A stretch of DNA of 60,242 nt from Streptomyces malaysiense (GCF_000980885.2 NZ_LBDA02000079.1:1-60242), one strand, 5' to 3'; positions 49,185-57,545 are shown, counted from the stretch's first letter. Numbers and translations: made by a program. Notes: generated by a model from the letters alone, not told the origin.

Positions 49185-49341
49185 TACCGAGCTGCTCCGT
49201 AGTGGCATAAGCGTCATGTGCGTGCCAGCTCTCCGGTCGCGGCCGCGCGGAACCACCGGCGTATTGCGGTGGTTCATGCCCATGGCGAGACTGGAGACAC
49301 CGGAGGGATCCGCGTCATCCGCGTCCGGGAGGCGAGGCGTC

Positions 49342-49953
49342 ATGTTCGTACGCACGGTCTACGCGACCGGGGATCCGGCCCTGCTGGACTCGGCCCTGCG
49401 CGCCCTGAACAGCCAGGGCCACGATCTGCTGGAGGAGCGGCCCGGCTATCGCGGCGCGGGCGTCTTCGTCGACCGCGAACTGGGCAAACTGCTCACGGTC
49501 AGCTGGTGGGAGTCCGAGGAGGCGCAGGTCAACAGCGACGAGGTGATGCGGGAGCGGCGCCCCGCGCTGCTGGAGCCGTTCGCCGCCTCGGTGGCCGTCG
49601 AGCACTACCGCGTCGCGGTCTTCCACGCCCTGCCGCGGCCCGTCGTCGGCGGCGGACTGCGCGTCGCCCGGCTGGAGTTCGATCCCCGGGACGCGGACCT
49701 GCTGGCCGACACCTTCCACGCGACCGCGCTGCCGCGTCTGGAGACGGTCCCGGGACTCGCCCGCACGGCGCTGCTGCTGGACCACGAGCGCGGCCGGGGC
49801 ATCGCGGGCACGGTCTTCACCGACCGCCACACCCTGGCGGCCTCCCGCGCCGCACTCTGCGCGATCCGCCGGTCCGGCACGGCGAAGGCACGGGCGACGG
49901 TGGTCGCGCTGGAGGAGTTCGAGGTGGTGCACGCGGACGCGCACACGATGTGA
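49342..49953 (+). CDS. Antibiotic-biosynthesis-monooxygenase-like (dimeric ferredoxin-fold) protein
   Basis: This 203-aa protein appears to be two ABM-like halves. The first, residues 1-90, has FVRTVYATGDPALLD, GHDLLEERPGYRGAGVFVD and VSWWESEEAQVNS. The second, 105-200, has VARLEFDPRDADLLAD, VPGLARTALLLDHER and VFTDRHTLAASR. Such folds serve as cofactor-free monooxygenases or small binding proteins. ATG 49342 follows GGGAGGCGAGG; a frame start at 49216 has no ribosome-binding site. Confidence 0.72.
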   Translation: MFVRTVYATGDPALLDSALRALNSQGHDLLEERPGYRGAGVFVDRELGKLLTVSWWESEEAQVNSDEVMRERRPALLEPFAASVAVEHYRVAVFHALPRPVVGGGLRVARLEFDPRDADLLADTFHATALPRLETVPGLARTALLLDHERGRGIAGTVFTDRHTLAASRAALCAIRRSGTAKARATVVALEEFEVVHADAHTM

Positions 49954-50056
49954 CGGCGGGCGGGCCCTCGGCACCGTGGTGGTCCGCGGGTCCGCGGGTC
50001 CGCCGCCGGTCGGTCGGGTGGTTCCCCGGCGCCCCGTGCGCGTCCACGCGCCCGGT

Positions 50057-50093
50057 CGGCCGCGTGTCCGGGGCGCCCCTGGACACGCGGCCG
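50057..50093. terminator. Bidirectional terminator
   Basis: CGGCCGCGTGTCC pairs perfectly with GGACACGCGGCCG (13 bp, 11-nt loop) in the 151-nt gap between convergent ABM-like and aldo/keto reductase genes. Confidence 0.7.
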
Positions 50094-50104
50094 GAAGCCT
50101 CTCG

Positions 50105-50983
50105 TCAGCCCATGTCGAACGTGGCCGGGTCGGGCCCGATCCTGCGGTCCTCGTTCAGCGCGCCGATCGCCGCCAGATCCTCCGCGTCCAGGCTGAAGTC
50201 GAACACCTCGATGTTCTCCTTGATCCGCGACGGCGTCACCGACTTCGGGATCACGATGGTGCCCTGCTGCACGTGCCACCGCAGCACCACCTGTGCCGGA
50301 GTGCGGTTGTGCTTCTGCGCGATCGCCACGATCGCCGGCACCTCCAGCAGTCCCTTGCCCTGTCCGAGCGGCGACCAGGCCTCCGTCCGGATGCCCTGCT
50401 CCGCGTGGTACTCCCGGGCCGCGTGCTGCTGAAGGTGCGGATGCAGCTCGATCTGGTTCACCGCGGGGACGACGGACGTCTCCTCGGCGAGCCGCCGCAG
50501 ATGCTCCGGCAGGAAGTTGGACACACCGATGGCGCGGACCCGGCCGTCGGCGTACAGCTTCTCCAGCGCCTTGTACGTGTCGACGTACGTGTCCCGCGCC
50601 GGCAGCGGCCAGTGGATCAGGTACAGGTCGAGACGGTCGAGCCCCAGCTTGCCGAGCGACGTGTCGAAGGCACGCAGCGTCGCGTCGTACCCCTGGTCGC
50701 TGTTCCAGAGCTTGGTGGTGACGAAGATTTCCTCGCGGGGCAGACCGGAGGCCGCGATGGCCCGGCCGGTGCCCTCTTCGTTGCCGTACGCCGCGGCCGT
50801 GTCGATGCTGCGGTACCCGGCCTCCAGCGCCGTGCCGACGGCCTGCTCGGCCTCGTCGTCCGGCACCTGCCACACGCCGAAGCCCACCTGGGGCATCTCG
50901 ACGCCGTTGTTGAGGATGATCGGGGGGACCTTGCTGCTCACGAGCTCGTTGATCCTTCGCTGGTCGACGACGTGGTTCTCCAT
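50105..50983 (-). CDS. Aldo/keto reductase (AKR5-like)
   Basis: This 292-aa NADPH enzyme has the AKR catalytic tetrad Asp61 and Tyr66 (YRSIDTAAAYGNE), Lys91 (VTTKLW) and His124 (YLIHWP), then GVSNF and the cofactor segment IPKSVTPSRIKENI. These are 2,5-diketogluconate-reductase-like features. ATG 50983 is used; GTG about 50935 (SSKVPP...) is an alternative. It follows fadD on the minus strand with a 66-nt gap. Confidence 0.9.
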   Translation of the reverse strand: MENHVVDQRRINELVSSKVPPIILNNGVEMPQVGFGVWQVPDDEAEQAVGTALEAGYRSIDTAAAYGNEEGTGRAIAASGLPREEIFVTTKLWNSDQGYDATLRAFDTSLGKLGLDRLDLYLIHWPLPARDTYVDTYKALEKLYADGRVRAIGVSNFLPEHLRRLAEETSVVPAVNQIELHPHLQQHAAREYHAEQGIRTEAWSPLGQGKGLLEVPAIVAIAQKHNRTPAQVVLRWHVQQGTIVIPKSVTPSRIKENIEVFDFSLDAEDLAAIGALNEDRRIGPDPATFDMG

Positions 50984-51049
50984 CGTCAACGATCACACAC
51001 TGCGATACATTCCTGACGCGCCCGGGACACCCGGATCCCTCCCGGCCCG

Positions 51050-52876
51050 TCAGGACCTGTACAGGGCCTCGACCTCGCGCTCGTACGCCTTCTCGATCGC
51101 CTTCCGTTTGAGCTTCAACGACGGTGTCAGCAGGCCGTGTTCCTCGGTGAACGGCTGTGCCAGTATCCGGAAGGTGCGGATCGACTCGGCCTGCGAGACC
51201 AGCGTGTTCGCGGCGACCACCGCGCGCCGCACCTCGGTCTCCAGATCCGCGTCCCGCACCAGCTGCGCGGGCGCCAGTGCCGGTTTGCCGCGCATCTGGA
51301 GCCAGTGCTCGACGGCCTCGTGGTCGAGGGTGACCAGGGCCGCGATGTAGGGGCGGTCGTTGCCGACCACGATGCACTGGCTGACCAGCGGGTGGTCGCG
51401 GACCCGCTCCTCCAGCACCCCGGGCGAGACGCTCTTGCCGCCGGAGGTCACCAGGATCTCCTTCTTGCGGCCGGTGATCGTCAGATAGCCGTCCTCGTCG
51501 AGGGAACCCAGGTCGCCGGTGGCCAGCCAGCCGTCGTGCAGCGAGCCGTCGGTCGCCTTGGGGTTGTTCAGATAGCCCTGGAAGATGTTGCCGCCGTACA
51601 GCCAGACCTCGCCGTCGTCGGCGATGTGCACGGTCGTCCCGGGGATCGCCTGGCCGACCGTGCCGTAGCGGGTGTGCTCGGGCGGGTTCGCGGTCGCCGC
51701 GGCCGTCGACTCGGTCAGCCCGTAGCCCTCGTAGATCTGCACGCCCGCGCCGGCGAAGAACAGCCCGAGCCTGCGGTCCATGCCGGAGCCGCCGGACATG
51801 GCGTTGCGGATCCGGCCGCCCATCGCGGCCCTGACCTTCGTGTACACCAGCTTGTCGAAGAACTGGTGCTGCATCCGCAGCCCCGCGGTCGGACCCGGCC
51901 CGACCCCCCAGGCCTTCGCCTCGATCGCCTCGGCGTACCGCACCGCCACCTCGACCGCCTTCTCGAACGGCCCCGCCTTGCCCTCCTTCTCCGCCTTGCG
52001 CCGGGAGGCGTTGAACACCTTCTCGAAGATGTACGGCACCGCCAGGATGAACGTCGGTCTGAACGTCTGGAGGTCGGGCAGCAGGGCCGCGGCGTTCAGC
52101 TGCGGCTGGTGGCCGAGGCGCACCCGGCCCCGGATCGCGGCCACCTCCACCATGCGCCCGAAGACATGGGCGAGCGGCAGGAACAGCAGGGTGGAGGCCT
52201 CGTCGCCGCGTTTGGAGTGGAACACCGGCTCCCAGCGGCCCACCACGCTGTCCGCCTCGATCATGAAGTTCCCGTGCGAGAGCACACAGCCCTTGGGGCG
52301 GCCCGTGGTGCCCGAGGTGTAGATGACCGTGGCCACCGATTCCGGGGTGACCGCCTCCCGGTGCCGGTGCACCACCTCGTCGTCCAGATACGCGCCGGCG
52401 TCGTACAGCTCCTGCACGCAGCCCGCGTCCAGCTGCCACAGCCGGCGCAGCCGCGGCAGCCGGCCGATCACCGTGGCGATGGTCATCGCGTGGTCCTCGT
52501 GCTCCACGATCGCCGCGGTGACCTCGGCGTCGTACAGCATCCAGAAGCACTGCTCGGCGGAGGAGGTGGGGTAGACCGGCACCACCTGGGCGCCGATGGC
52601 CCACAGGGCGAAGTCGAAGAGCGTCCACTCGTAGCGGGTACGGGACATGACCGCGACCCGGTCGCCGAACCGGATCCCGCTCGCCAGCAGACCCTTGGCC
52701 AGGGCGAGGACCTCGTCACGGAACTCGGCGGAGGTCACGTCGCGCCACTGCCCGGCGGCGTCCTTGCGGCCGAGGGCCACCCGTCCCGGATCCGTCCGGG
52801 CGTGCTCGAAGACGACGTCGGCCAGACCACCCACCGGCGGTGCCGACGTGAGAGGCGGGTTGGTGAACTCGCGCAA
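51050..52876 (-). CDS. fadD: Long-chain fatty-acid-CoA ligase (AMP-forming), TTG start
   Basis: This 608-aa enzyme has the adenylate-forming motifs: ATP-binding YTSGTTGRPKG, GYGLTESTAA, WLATGDLG and ITGRKKEILVTSGGK. It activates fatty acids to acyl-CoA. The start is TTG 52876 with GGGGAG 8 nt upstream; the resulting REFTNPP N-terminus fits relatives. The region upstream has a perfect palindrome (53049-53064) and tandem repeats (53092-53133), suggesting fatty-acid-type repression. Confidence 0.92.
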   Translation of the reverse strand: MREFTNPPLTSAPPVGGLADVVFEHARTDPGRVALGRKDAAGQWRDVTSAEFRDEVLALAKGLLASGIRFGDRVAVMSRTRYEWTLFDFALWAIGAQVVPVYPTSSAEQCFWMLYDAEVTAAIVEHEDHAMTIATVIGRLPRLRRLWQLDAGCVQELYDAGAYLDDEVVHRHREAVTPESVATVIYTSGTTGRPKGCVLSHGNFMIEADSVVGRWEPVFHSKRGDEASTLLFLPLAHVFGRMVEVAAIRGRVRLGHQPQLNAAALLPDLQTFRPTFILAVPYIFEKVFNASRRKAEKEGKAGPFEKAVEVAVRYAEAIEAKAWGVGPGPTAGLRMQHQFFDKLVYTKVRAAMGGRIRNAMSGGSGMDRRLGLFFAGAGVQIYEGYGLTESTAAATANPPEHTRYGTVGQAIPGTTVHIADDGEVWLYGGNIFQGYLNNPKATDGSLHDGWLATGDLGSLDEDGYLTITGRKKEILVTSGGKSVSPGVLEERVRDHPLVSQCIVVGNDRPYIAALVTLDHEAVEHWLQMRGKPALAPAQLVRDADLETEVRRAVVAANTLVSQAESIRTFRILAQPFTEEHGLLTPSLKLKRKAIEKAYEREVEALYRS

Positions 52877-53048
52877 TCCTCGCTCCCCGATCCTCGCTGC
52901 CTGAACGCGCCGGTGATGTGCGGCACAGCGCCGTGAAAGCTACCTCACACCCTGAGTGGAGGGGAGGGGGTGGGAAACCGAGCAAACCTCGCCTTCCGCC
53001 CGATGGTTGTCCGGAAAATGCCCGCACATGGGGAAGGGGCGGACACGG

Positions 53049-53064
53049 TACTGACGGGTCAGTA
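53049..53064. promoter_or_regulatory. TetR-type palindrome upstream of fadD
   Basis: TACTGAC-GG-GTCAGTA is a perfect 16-bp palindrome, 173 nt upstream of the fadD start. Its form resembles operators of TetR-family fatty-acid regulators; the cognate regulator is not in the window. Confidence 0.55.
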
Positions 53065-53091
53065 AGTTTCGGGGGCGTAATCTCCACCGAA

Positions 53092-53133
53092 TCTGTACGC
53101 GCCGATTACCGCTCTGTACAGGGCGATTACGGC
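53092..53133. repeat. Two 21-bp direct repeats upstream of fadD
   Basis: TCTGTAC-N4-CGATTAC occurs at 53092 and again at 53113, a 21-bp period, two helical turns. Differences are confined mostly to the N4. Such phasing fits a dimeric activator bound on one face of the DNA. Confidence 0.55.
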
Positions 53134-53241
53134 CATGGCCACGCCGTGCGCGGCGCGGCCCAGGCCCCGCCATACCCTTCCCGTGCGGCCGGCGGCATCC
53201 GGATCGCCCCCCGTGCCCGTGTGAAGAGCGCCACACCGCCG

Positions 53242-54111
53242 TCAGCCGCCGTGGCGCCGCAGCCGCTCCCCGCCCGCGAGGACCGCGGCCGCGAGGGCGT
53301 CCGCCGCCTCCCGCGCCCCGGTCCGGTGGCGGCCGTGCGCCAGGACGAAGTCGATCTTGCCGAGCTCCGGCAGCCCGCCGCGCTCCGGCAGCCGGAACAG
53401 GCCCGGCGGGATCAGCCGGCGCGAGTGCGCCATCACGCCGAGCCCCGCGCGGGCCGCCGCGATCAGTCCGTTGAGGCTGCCGCTGGTGCAGACGATCCGC
53501 CAGTCGCGGCCCTGCCGCTCCAGCGCCTCCAGGGCCCGCGCCCGGGTGATGCCGGGCGGCGGGTACACGATCAGCGGCACCGGCCGGCCGGCGTCCAGGC
53601 GCAGCCGCTCGGCGCCGATCCACACCAGGTCGTCCCGCCACACCAGCGCACCGCGCGGATCCTCCGGGCGCCGCTTGGCCAGCACCAGGTCGAGCTTCCC
53701 GGCGGCCAGCCGCTCGTGCAGGATCCCGGACAGCTCGACCGTCAGCTCCAGGTCGACCTCGGGGTGGTCGTAACGGAAGCCCTCCAGGATCTCCGGCAGC
53801 CGGGTCAGCACGAAGTCCTCCGACGCGCCGAACCGCAGCCGCCCGCGCACCCGGGTCCCGGTGAAGAACGCCGATGCCTGCTCGTGCACCTCCAGGATCC
53901 GGCGCGCGAAGCCCAGCATCGCCTCGCCGTCCTCGGTCAGTTCCACGGAGTGGGTGTCCCGGGCGAACAGCGGGCGCCCCGTCGCGTCCTCCAGCCTGCG
54001 CACATGCTGGCTCACCGTGGACTGGCGCACGCCGAGGCGGCCTGCCGCCCGGGTGAAACTCAGCGTCTGGGCGACCGCGAGGAAGGTCCGCAGCTGCGTG
54101 GGGTCGTACAC
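53242..54111 (-). CDS. LysR-family regulator
   Basis: This 289-aa protein starts YDPTQLRTFLAVAQTLSFTRAA and continues LGVRQSTVSQHVRRLEDATG, a complete LysR winged HTH, with an effector domain after residue 90. GTG 54111 is preceded at 7 nt by TACGCT (minus), a leaderless start. It is divergent from the symporter gene; ATCATGAT (54139-54146) lies between and could be part of its binding site. LysR proteins usually regulate the divergent gene. Confidence 0.9.
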   Translation of the reverse strand: MYDPTQLRTFLAVAQTLSFTRAAGRLGVRQSTVSQHVRRLEDATGRPLFARDTHSVELTEDGEAMLGFARRILEVHEQASAFFTGTRVRGRLRFGASEDFVLTRLPEILEGFRYDHPEVDLELTVELSGILHERLAAGKLDLVLAKRRPEDPRGALVWRDDLVWIGAERLRLDAGRPVPLIVYPPPGITRARALEALERQGRDWRIVCTSGSLNGLIAAARAGLGVMAHSRRLIPPGLFRLPERGGLPELGKIDFVLAHGRHRTGAREAADALAAAVLAGGERLRRHGG

Positions 54112-54118
54112 GGACCCC

Positions 54119-54146
54119 AGCGTACGTCGCCATCGCGAATCATGAT
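54119..54146. promoter_or_regulatory. lysR leaderless -10 and nearby palindrome
   Basis: TACGCT on the minus strand (54124-54119) lies 7 nt before the lysR GTG, and ATCATGAT (54139-54146) just upstream is a small perfect palindrome in the lysR-symporter gap, a candidate LysR site. Confidence 0.4.
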
Positions 54147-54254
54147 GACAGTGAGAGTGGTGTACGGGATTCCCGATCGGGGCCGGACGGCGGATCATGA
54201 GGAGAGGCCCCGTGGGGCCTGCCCGGAATCCCGTCGCACACCCATCGGAGCACC

Positions 54255-55376
54255 GTGACACGCCTGCGCTGGCCGAGCTGGATGCCGATCGACCCGTACA
54301 TCGTGCTGCTCCTGGGCACGGTGGGCCTCGCCGCCCTGTTCCCGGCCCACGGCACCGGCGCCACCGTGGCCTCGGGCGCCTCGACCGCCGCGATCGCCTT
54401 CCTCTTCTTCCTCTACGGAGCCCGCCTCTCCACCCGCGAGGCCCTGGACGGACTGCGTCACTGGCGGCTCCATGCCACCGTGCTGGCCTGCACCTTCCTC
54501 GTCTTCCCCGCACTCGGCCTGGCCGCCCGCGCCACCGTGCCGGTGCTCCTCACCCAGCCCCTCTACCAGGGCCTGCTCTTCCTGACCCTGGTGCCGTCCA
54601 CGATCCAGTCCTCCATCGCCTTCACCTCCATCGCACGTGGAAACGTGCCCGCGGCCATCTGCGCCGGCTCCTTCTCCTCCCTGGTCGGCATCGTCATCAC
54701 CCCGCTGCTGGCCGCCGTACTGCTCGGCAACAGCGGCGGCGGGTTCTCCGCCGACTCACTCGTCAAGATCGTGCTGCAACTGCTGGTGCCGTTCCTCGCC
54801 GGGCAGCTGCTGCGGCGCTGGATCGGCCCCTTCATCACCCGGCACAAGAAGGTCCTCGGGCTGGTCGACCGCGGCTCCATCCTGCTCGTCGTCTACACCG
54901 CGTTCAGCGAGGGCATGATCCAGGGCATCTGGCACCAGGTCAGCCCCGCCCGGCTCGGCGCGCTCCTGCTGGTGGAGGCGGCGGTGCTCGCCGTGATGCT
55001 GGTGGCGACCTGGTACGGCGGCCGGGTGCTGGGCTTCGGCCGGGAGGACCGGATCGCCATCCAGTTCGCCGGCTCCAAGAAGTCCCTCGCCTCCGGTCTG
55101 CCCATGGCGAGCGTCCTGTTCGGCGCCCATGCCTCCCTGGCCGTGCTCCCGCTGATGCTCTTCCACCAGATGCAGCTCATGGTGTGCGCGGTCATCGCCA
55201 AGCGCCGCGCCCATGACCCCGGGGTCGAGGACGGGGACGCCGACCGGGTTGCCGGTGCCGGGGACGGTGCCGGGGACGGTGGCGCCGCCGGGGCCGGGGC
55301 CGAGGCGGGTGACGGGGCCGACGGGTCGGCCGCCGACCCGGTCCAGGGGCAGCCACAGAACCGTGTCCTTCGGTGA
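54255..55376 (+). CDS. Bile acid:sodium symporter family (SBF/YfeH-like) transporter with an odd C-terminal tail
   Basis: This 373-aa protein has about ten membrane helices (IVLLLGTVGLAALFPAHG, AAIAFLFFLYGARLS, SSIAFTSIARGN, FAGSKKSLASGLPMA and others) of the SBF-like fold, importing organic anions with sodium. The core ends near residue 320 (MQLMVCAVIAKRRA); the last 50 residues are a Gly/Ala/Asp tail that runs over the antisense of a LamG remnant. GTG 54255 has GGAG before it. It is divergent from lysR and probably controlled by it. Confidence 0.85.
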   Translation: MTRLRWPSWMPIDPYIVLLLGTVGLAALFPAHGTGATVASGASTAAIAFLFFLYGARLSTREALDGLRHWRLHATVLACTFLVFPALGLAARATVPVLLTQPLYQGLLFLTLVPSTIQSSIAFTSIARGNVPAAICAGSFSSLVGIVITPLLAAVLLGNSGGGFSADSLVKIVLQLLVPFLAGQLLRRWIGPFITRHKKVLGLVDRGSILLVVYTAFSEGMIQGIWHQVSPARLGALLLVEAAVLAVMLVATWYGGRVLGFGREDRIAIQFAGSKKSLASGLPMASVLFGAHASLAVLPLMLFHQMQLMVCAVIAKRRAHDPGVEDGDADRVAGAGDGAGDGGAAGAGAEAGDGADGSAADPVQGQPQNRVLR

Positions 55377-55640
55377 CCGCAGCGCCTTCGGGTCCGCCGG
55401 CTCCCGGTCGGCCAGGGCCCGGTCCCACACACGCACCTCGTCGATCGCGCCGGTGAAGAAGGCCCGGCTGTCCCTCCGCTGGCCTATGCGCACACCGAAG
55501 GGCGAGTCACGGCTCACCGAGCCCGGCACGTCGGCCGCCGAAGCCTGCGCACCGTCGACGGACAGCGACAGCTTCCCGCTCCCGCGGCGCAGCACCGCGT
55601 GGTGCCACCGGCCGTCATGACGGCGGCCGCGGCGAGTGCG
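55371..55640 (-). pseudogene. LamG-like domain remnant
   Basis: On the minus strand the frame reads HDGRWHHAVLRRGSGKLSLS, then SPFGVRIGQRRDS and GAIDEVRVWDRALADRE, hallmarks of a laminin-G-like jellyroll end, plus DTVLWLPLDR. It lacks a signal peptide, an N-terminal half and its own stop, and overlaps the symporter tail. So I read it as a fragment of a lost secreted, sugar-binding hydrolase. Confidence 0.6.
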
Positions 55641-55873
55641 GGTCTGATTCGGGCGCGAAGACTGTGACGGCACGTGCGGCCTGCCTCCCGTCGGCCGGAC
55701 ATCCGGACATCCGGACATCCGGACATCCGGACATCCCATGTCCAAGGTGCGCCTCATCGAAGGTGATTGGGCCTTTGGAGTCATGCAAGAAGTGTGCCGG
55801 GGCCGGCCCCGCGACACGATGGGGCCCGCCACCGGAAGCATCCGGGGGTCTGCCGGAGCGGAGGCGCGGGGGC
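55641..55873. other. Intergenic region with a tandem repeat
   Basis: The region next to the LamG remnant holds an 8-bp x 5 repeat at 55697-55736 and otherwise no recognisable gene; GC is a little lower around 55740-55800 than in neighbouring genes. Confidence 0.5.
55697..55736. repeat. Tandem repeat GGACATCC x 5
   Basis: Five perfect head-to-tail copies of GGACATCC (40 bp). Because 8 is not a multiple of three, a change in copy number would shift any frame across it. It is not a CRISPR array as there are no spacers. Confidence 0.85.
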
Positions 55874-56791
55874 TCACGGGCGCAGCACGACCTTGCCCAG
55901 GTTGGACCGCGTCTCGATCGCCGCGTGCGCCCGCGCCGCCTCCTCCAGGGCGAACTCCGCGTGCACGACGGGTCGTACGCTCCCCTCCCCGAACAGCCGC
56001 CACAGCTCCCGGCGCCACCGCTCGTACAGCTCGGGCCGGCCGCGGGCGATCAGTGCCATCTGGAAGCCGATGACCGACTTGGCGCCCACGAGAAGGTCGT
56101 ACGCCCGGACTGTCCCGCCGCCCGAGCTGTAGGCGACCAGCCGGCCGTGCGGGGCGAGGGCGGCGACGGCGGGGGTGAGCAGATCGCCGCCGACCCCGTC
56201 CAGGACGCGGTCCACGGGGTATCCCCAGCTGTCGTCGGCGTACCGGACGCAGTCGTCCGCGCCGAGGGAGCGCACGAACCGCGCCTTCGCCGGGTCGGAC
56301 ACGGCCCCCACCACGCGCCCCGCTCCCCGCGACCGCGCCAGCTGCACCGCCAGGTGTCCGACCCCGCTCGCCGCCGCCGTCACCAGCACCGACCCGCCCG
56401 GCTCCGGGCGCGCTGCCGACAGGGCGCCGAGCGCCACCAGCCCGCTGCGCACCAGCGCCACCGCGTCCACCTCGGTGGCGCCCTGCGGCACCGGTGAGGC
56501 CATGGCCTCGTCCAGCACCGCGTATTCGGCGTACCCGTGCCCGAAGCAGAGCCCGGTGACCCGGTCCCCGGTCCGGAACCGGGTCACCCCCGCGCCGACC
56601 GCCGCCACCTCGCCCGCCAGTTCACCGCCCAGCGGTATCGGCTCGGCGGCCTCGCGCACCTTGCGGACGACCGGCAGGGTCACCCCGATCGCGGCGCAGC
56701 GCACGAGCAGCTGCCCGGGTCCGGGCTCGGGGACGTCGGCCCGCTCGGTGAGCAGGGGGCCGCCGGGGGAGTCGTACCGGACACGACGCAT
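55874..56791 (-). CDS. Zinc-binding-dehydrogenase family quinone oxidoreductase
   Basis: This 305-aa protein is a compact MDR-type NADPH:quinone reductase: N-terminal GroES-like part (PGQLLVRCAAIGVTLP, GELAGEVAAVGAGVTRFRTGDRV), Rossmann part (VTAAASGVGHLAVQLARS, YSSGGGTVR) and a C-terminus with NLGKVVLRP. It has no structural-zinc Cys cluster, as in QOR. GGAGG precedes ATG 56791. It is divergent from a MarR gene, a common regulator-target pair, and an operator-like dyad lies between them. Confidence 0.88.
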   Translation of the reverse strand: MRRVRYDSPGGPLLTERADVPEPGPGQLLVRCAAIGVTLPVVRKVREAAEPIPLGGELAGEVAAVGAGVTRFRTGDRVTGLCFGHGYAEYAVLDEAMASPVPQGATEVDAVALVRSGLVALGALSAARPEPGGSVLVTAAASGVGHLAVQLARSRGAGRVVGAVSDPAKARFVRSLGADDCVRYADDSWGYPVDRVLDGVGGDLLTPAVAALAPHGRLVAYSSGGGTVRAYDLLVGAKSVIGFQMALIARGRPELYERWRRELWRLFGEGSVRPVVHAEFALEEAARAHAAIETRSNLGKVVLRP

Positions 56792-56860
56792 CGCACCTCC
56801 ATTACCGGTCGGACCGGCGGGTTCGGCCGCGGGGCCGGGGGAGACCGAACTCCGCGGAAT

Positions 56861-56877
56861 CGTTGGGGGCGCCAACG
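56861..56877. promoter_or_regulatory. MarR-type operator candidate
   Basis: CGTTGG-N5-CCAACG is a 6-bp dyad with 5-nt spacing in the divergent quinone reductase/MarR region, about 40 nt upstream of the MarR -10 box. Confidence 0.5.
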
Positions 56878-56917
56878 GTATGCCGAAATTCATGGGGAAG
56901 TCCAATGATTTCTCGGA

Positions 56918-56923
56918 TAGGCT
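56918..56923 (+). promoter_or_regulatory. Leaderless -10 for the MarR gene
   Basis: TAGGCT ends 7 nt before ATG 56931. It lies downstream of the two earlier in-frame ATG codons (56880, 56892), so transcripts starting there can only use 56931. Confidence 0.5.
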
Positions 56924-56930
56924 GCCGACC

Positions 56931-57452
56931 ATGGCCGCCGAAACGTCCCCGACCGCGAAGCCGCCCCGGACCGCCGAAACCACCGAACCTCCCCCGGGCG
57001 CCGAACCGCCGCGGAAGCCCGAACCGCCGCTGACCGCGATCCGTGCGCTGCCCAGCTGGCTCCTCGGCCGGGCCGCCGCGCGCGGCCGGACCCTCGTGGC
57101 CGACGCCCTCGCCGCCGAGGGGCTGAAGATGTGGCACCACGTGGCGCTCTCCGCCGTCCGCGACCTTGCCCCCGTGGCGCAGGCCGACCTCGCGCGGGGG
57201 ATCGCCCTCGATCCCAAGGACCTGGTCGGCATCCTGAACGACCTGCAGAGCGCCGGCCTGGTCGTCCGCGCGCCGGACCCCGGGGACCGCCGTAAGAACG
57301 CCGTGTCCCTCACCGAGGAGGGCGGCCTGCTCCTCGAACGCTGCGAGCAGGCCGCCCGGACGGCCAACGAGGAACTGCTCGCGCCGTTGACGACGGCCGA
57401 ACGCGAGCTGTTCATGCTCCTGTTGACGCGGATCTCCGGCACGGAGGGGTGA
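56931..57452 (+). CDS. MarR-family regulator
   Basis: This 173-aa protein has a Pro/Glu/Thr-rich first 40 residues and then a MarR winged-helix: LKMWHHVALSAVRDLAPVAQADLARGIALDPKDLVGILNDLQSAG in segments, with wing APDPGDRRKNAVSLTEEG. MarR proteins respond to phenolics, quinones or oxidants. It probably represses the divergent quinone reductase. The start is fixed by the leaderless TAGGCT. Confidence 0.88.
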   Translation: MAAETSPTAKPPRTAETTEPPPGAEPPRKPEPPLTAIRALPSWLLGRAAARGRTLVADALAAEGLKMWHHVALSAVRDLAPVAQADLARGIALDPKDLVGILNDLQSAGLVVRAPDPGDRRKNAVSLTEEGGLLLERCEQAARTANEELLAPLTTAERELFMLLLTRISGTEG

Positions 57453-57469
57453 CCGGGGCGGGGCAGGGC

Positions 57470-57545
57470 CGCAGACCGGCCGGCCCGGACTGTTCCCGGG
57501 CCAGGGTTCCGCCGCCGTCCACGACCACCACCGAGCCGGTGTCGC
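57470..57545 (-). pseudogene. C-terminal remnant of an SDR
   Basis: One minus-strand frame reads CDTGSVVVVDGGGTLARE, the typical last residues of short-chain dehydrogenases (TGxxxxVDGGxxL). No upstream SDR sequence or start follows; it looks like a trace of a deleted gene in the gap between the MarR gene and fdhD. Confidence 0.4.

Larger units (their letters stand above)
52877..53241. other. fadD upstream region, 365 bp
   Basis: It lies between the TTG start of fadD and the stop of lysR, both on the minus strand, so it must hold the fadD promoter. It contains a 16-bp palindrome and a 21-bp tandem repeat, described separately. No gene is seen. Confidence 0.6.

Noticed and set aside
49216..49341. 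Longer N-terminus of the ABM-like protein from ATG 49216
   Set aside because: There is no ribosome-binding site and the added 42 residues are Arg/Ser/Pro-rich; ATG 49342 has a strong one and starts exactly at the domain.
49605..52628. A 1007-codon minus-strand frame across several genes
   Set aside because: It overlaps fadD and the aldo/keto reductase in another frame; only the other frames carry motifs.
55697..55736. CRISPR array
   Set aside because: The five repeats touch each other without spacers and are only 8 bp long; no cas gene is near.
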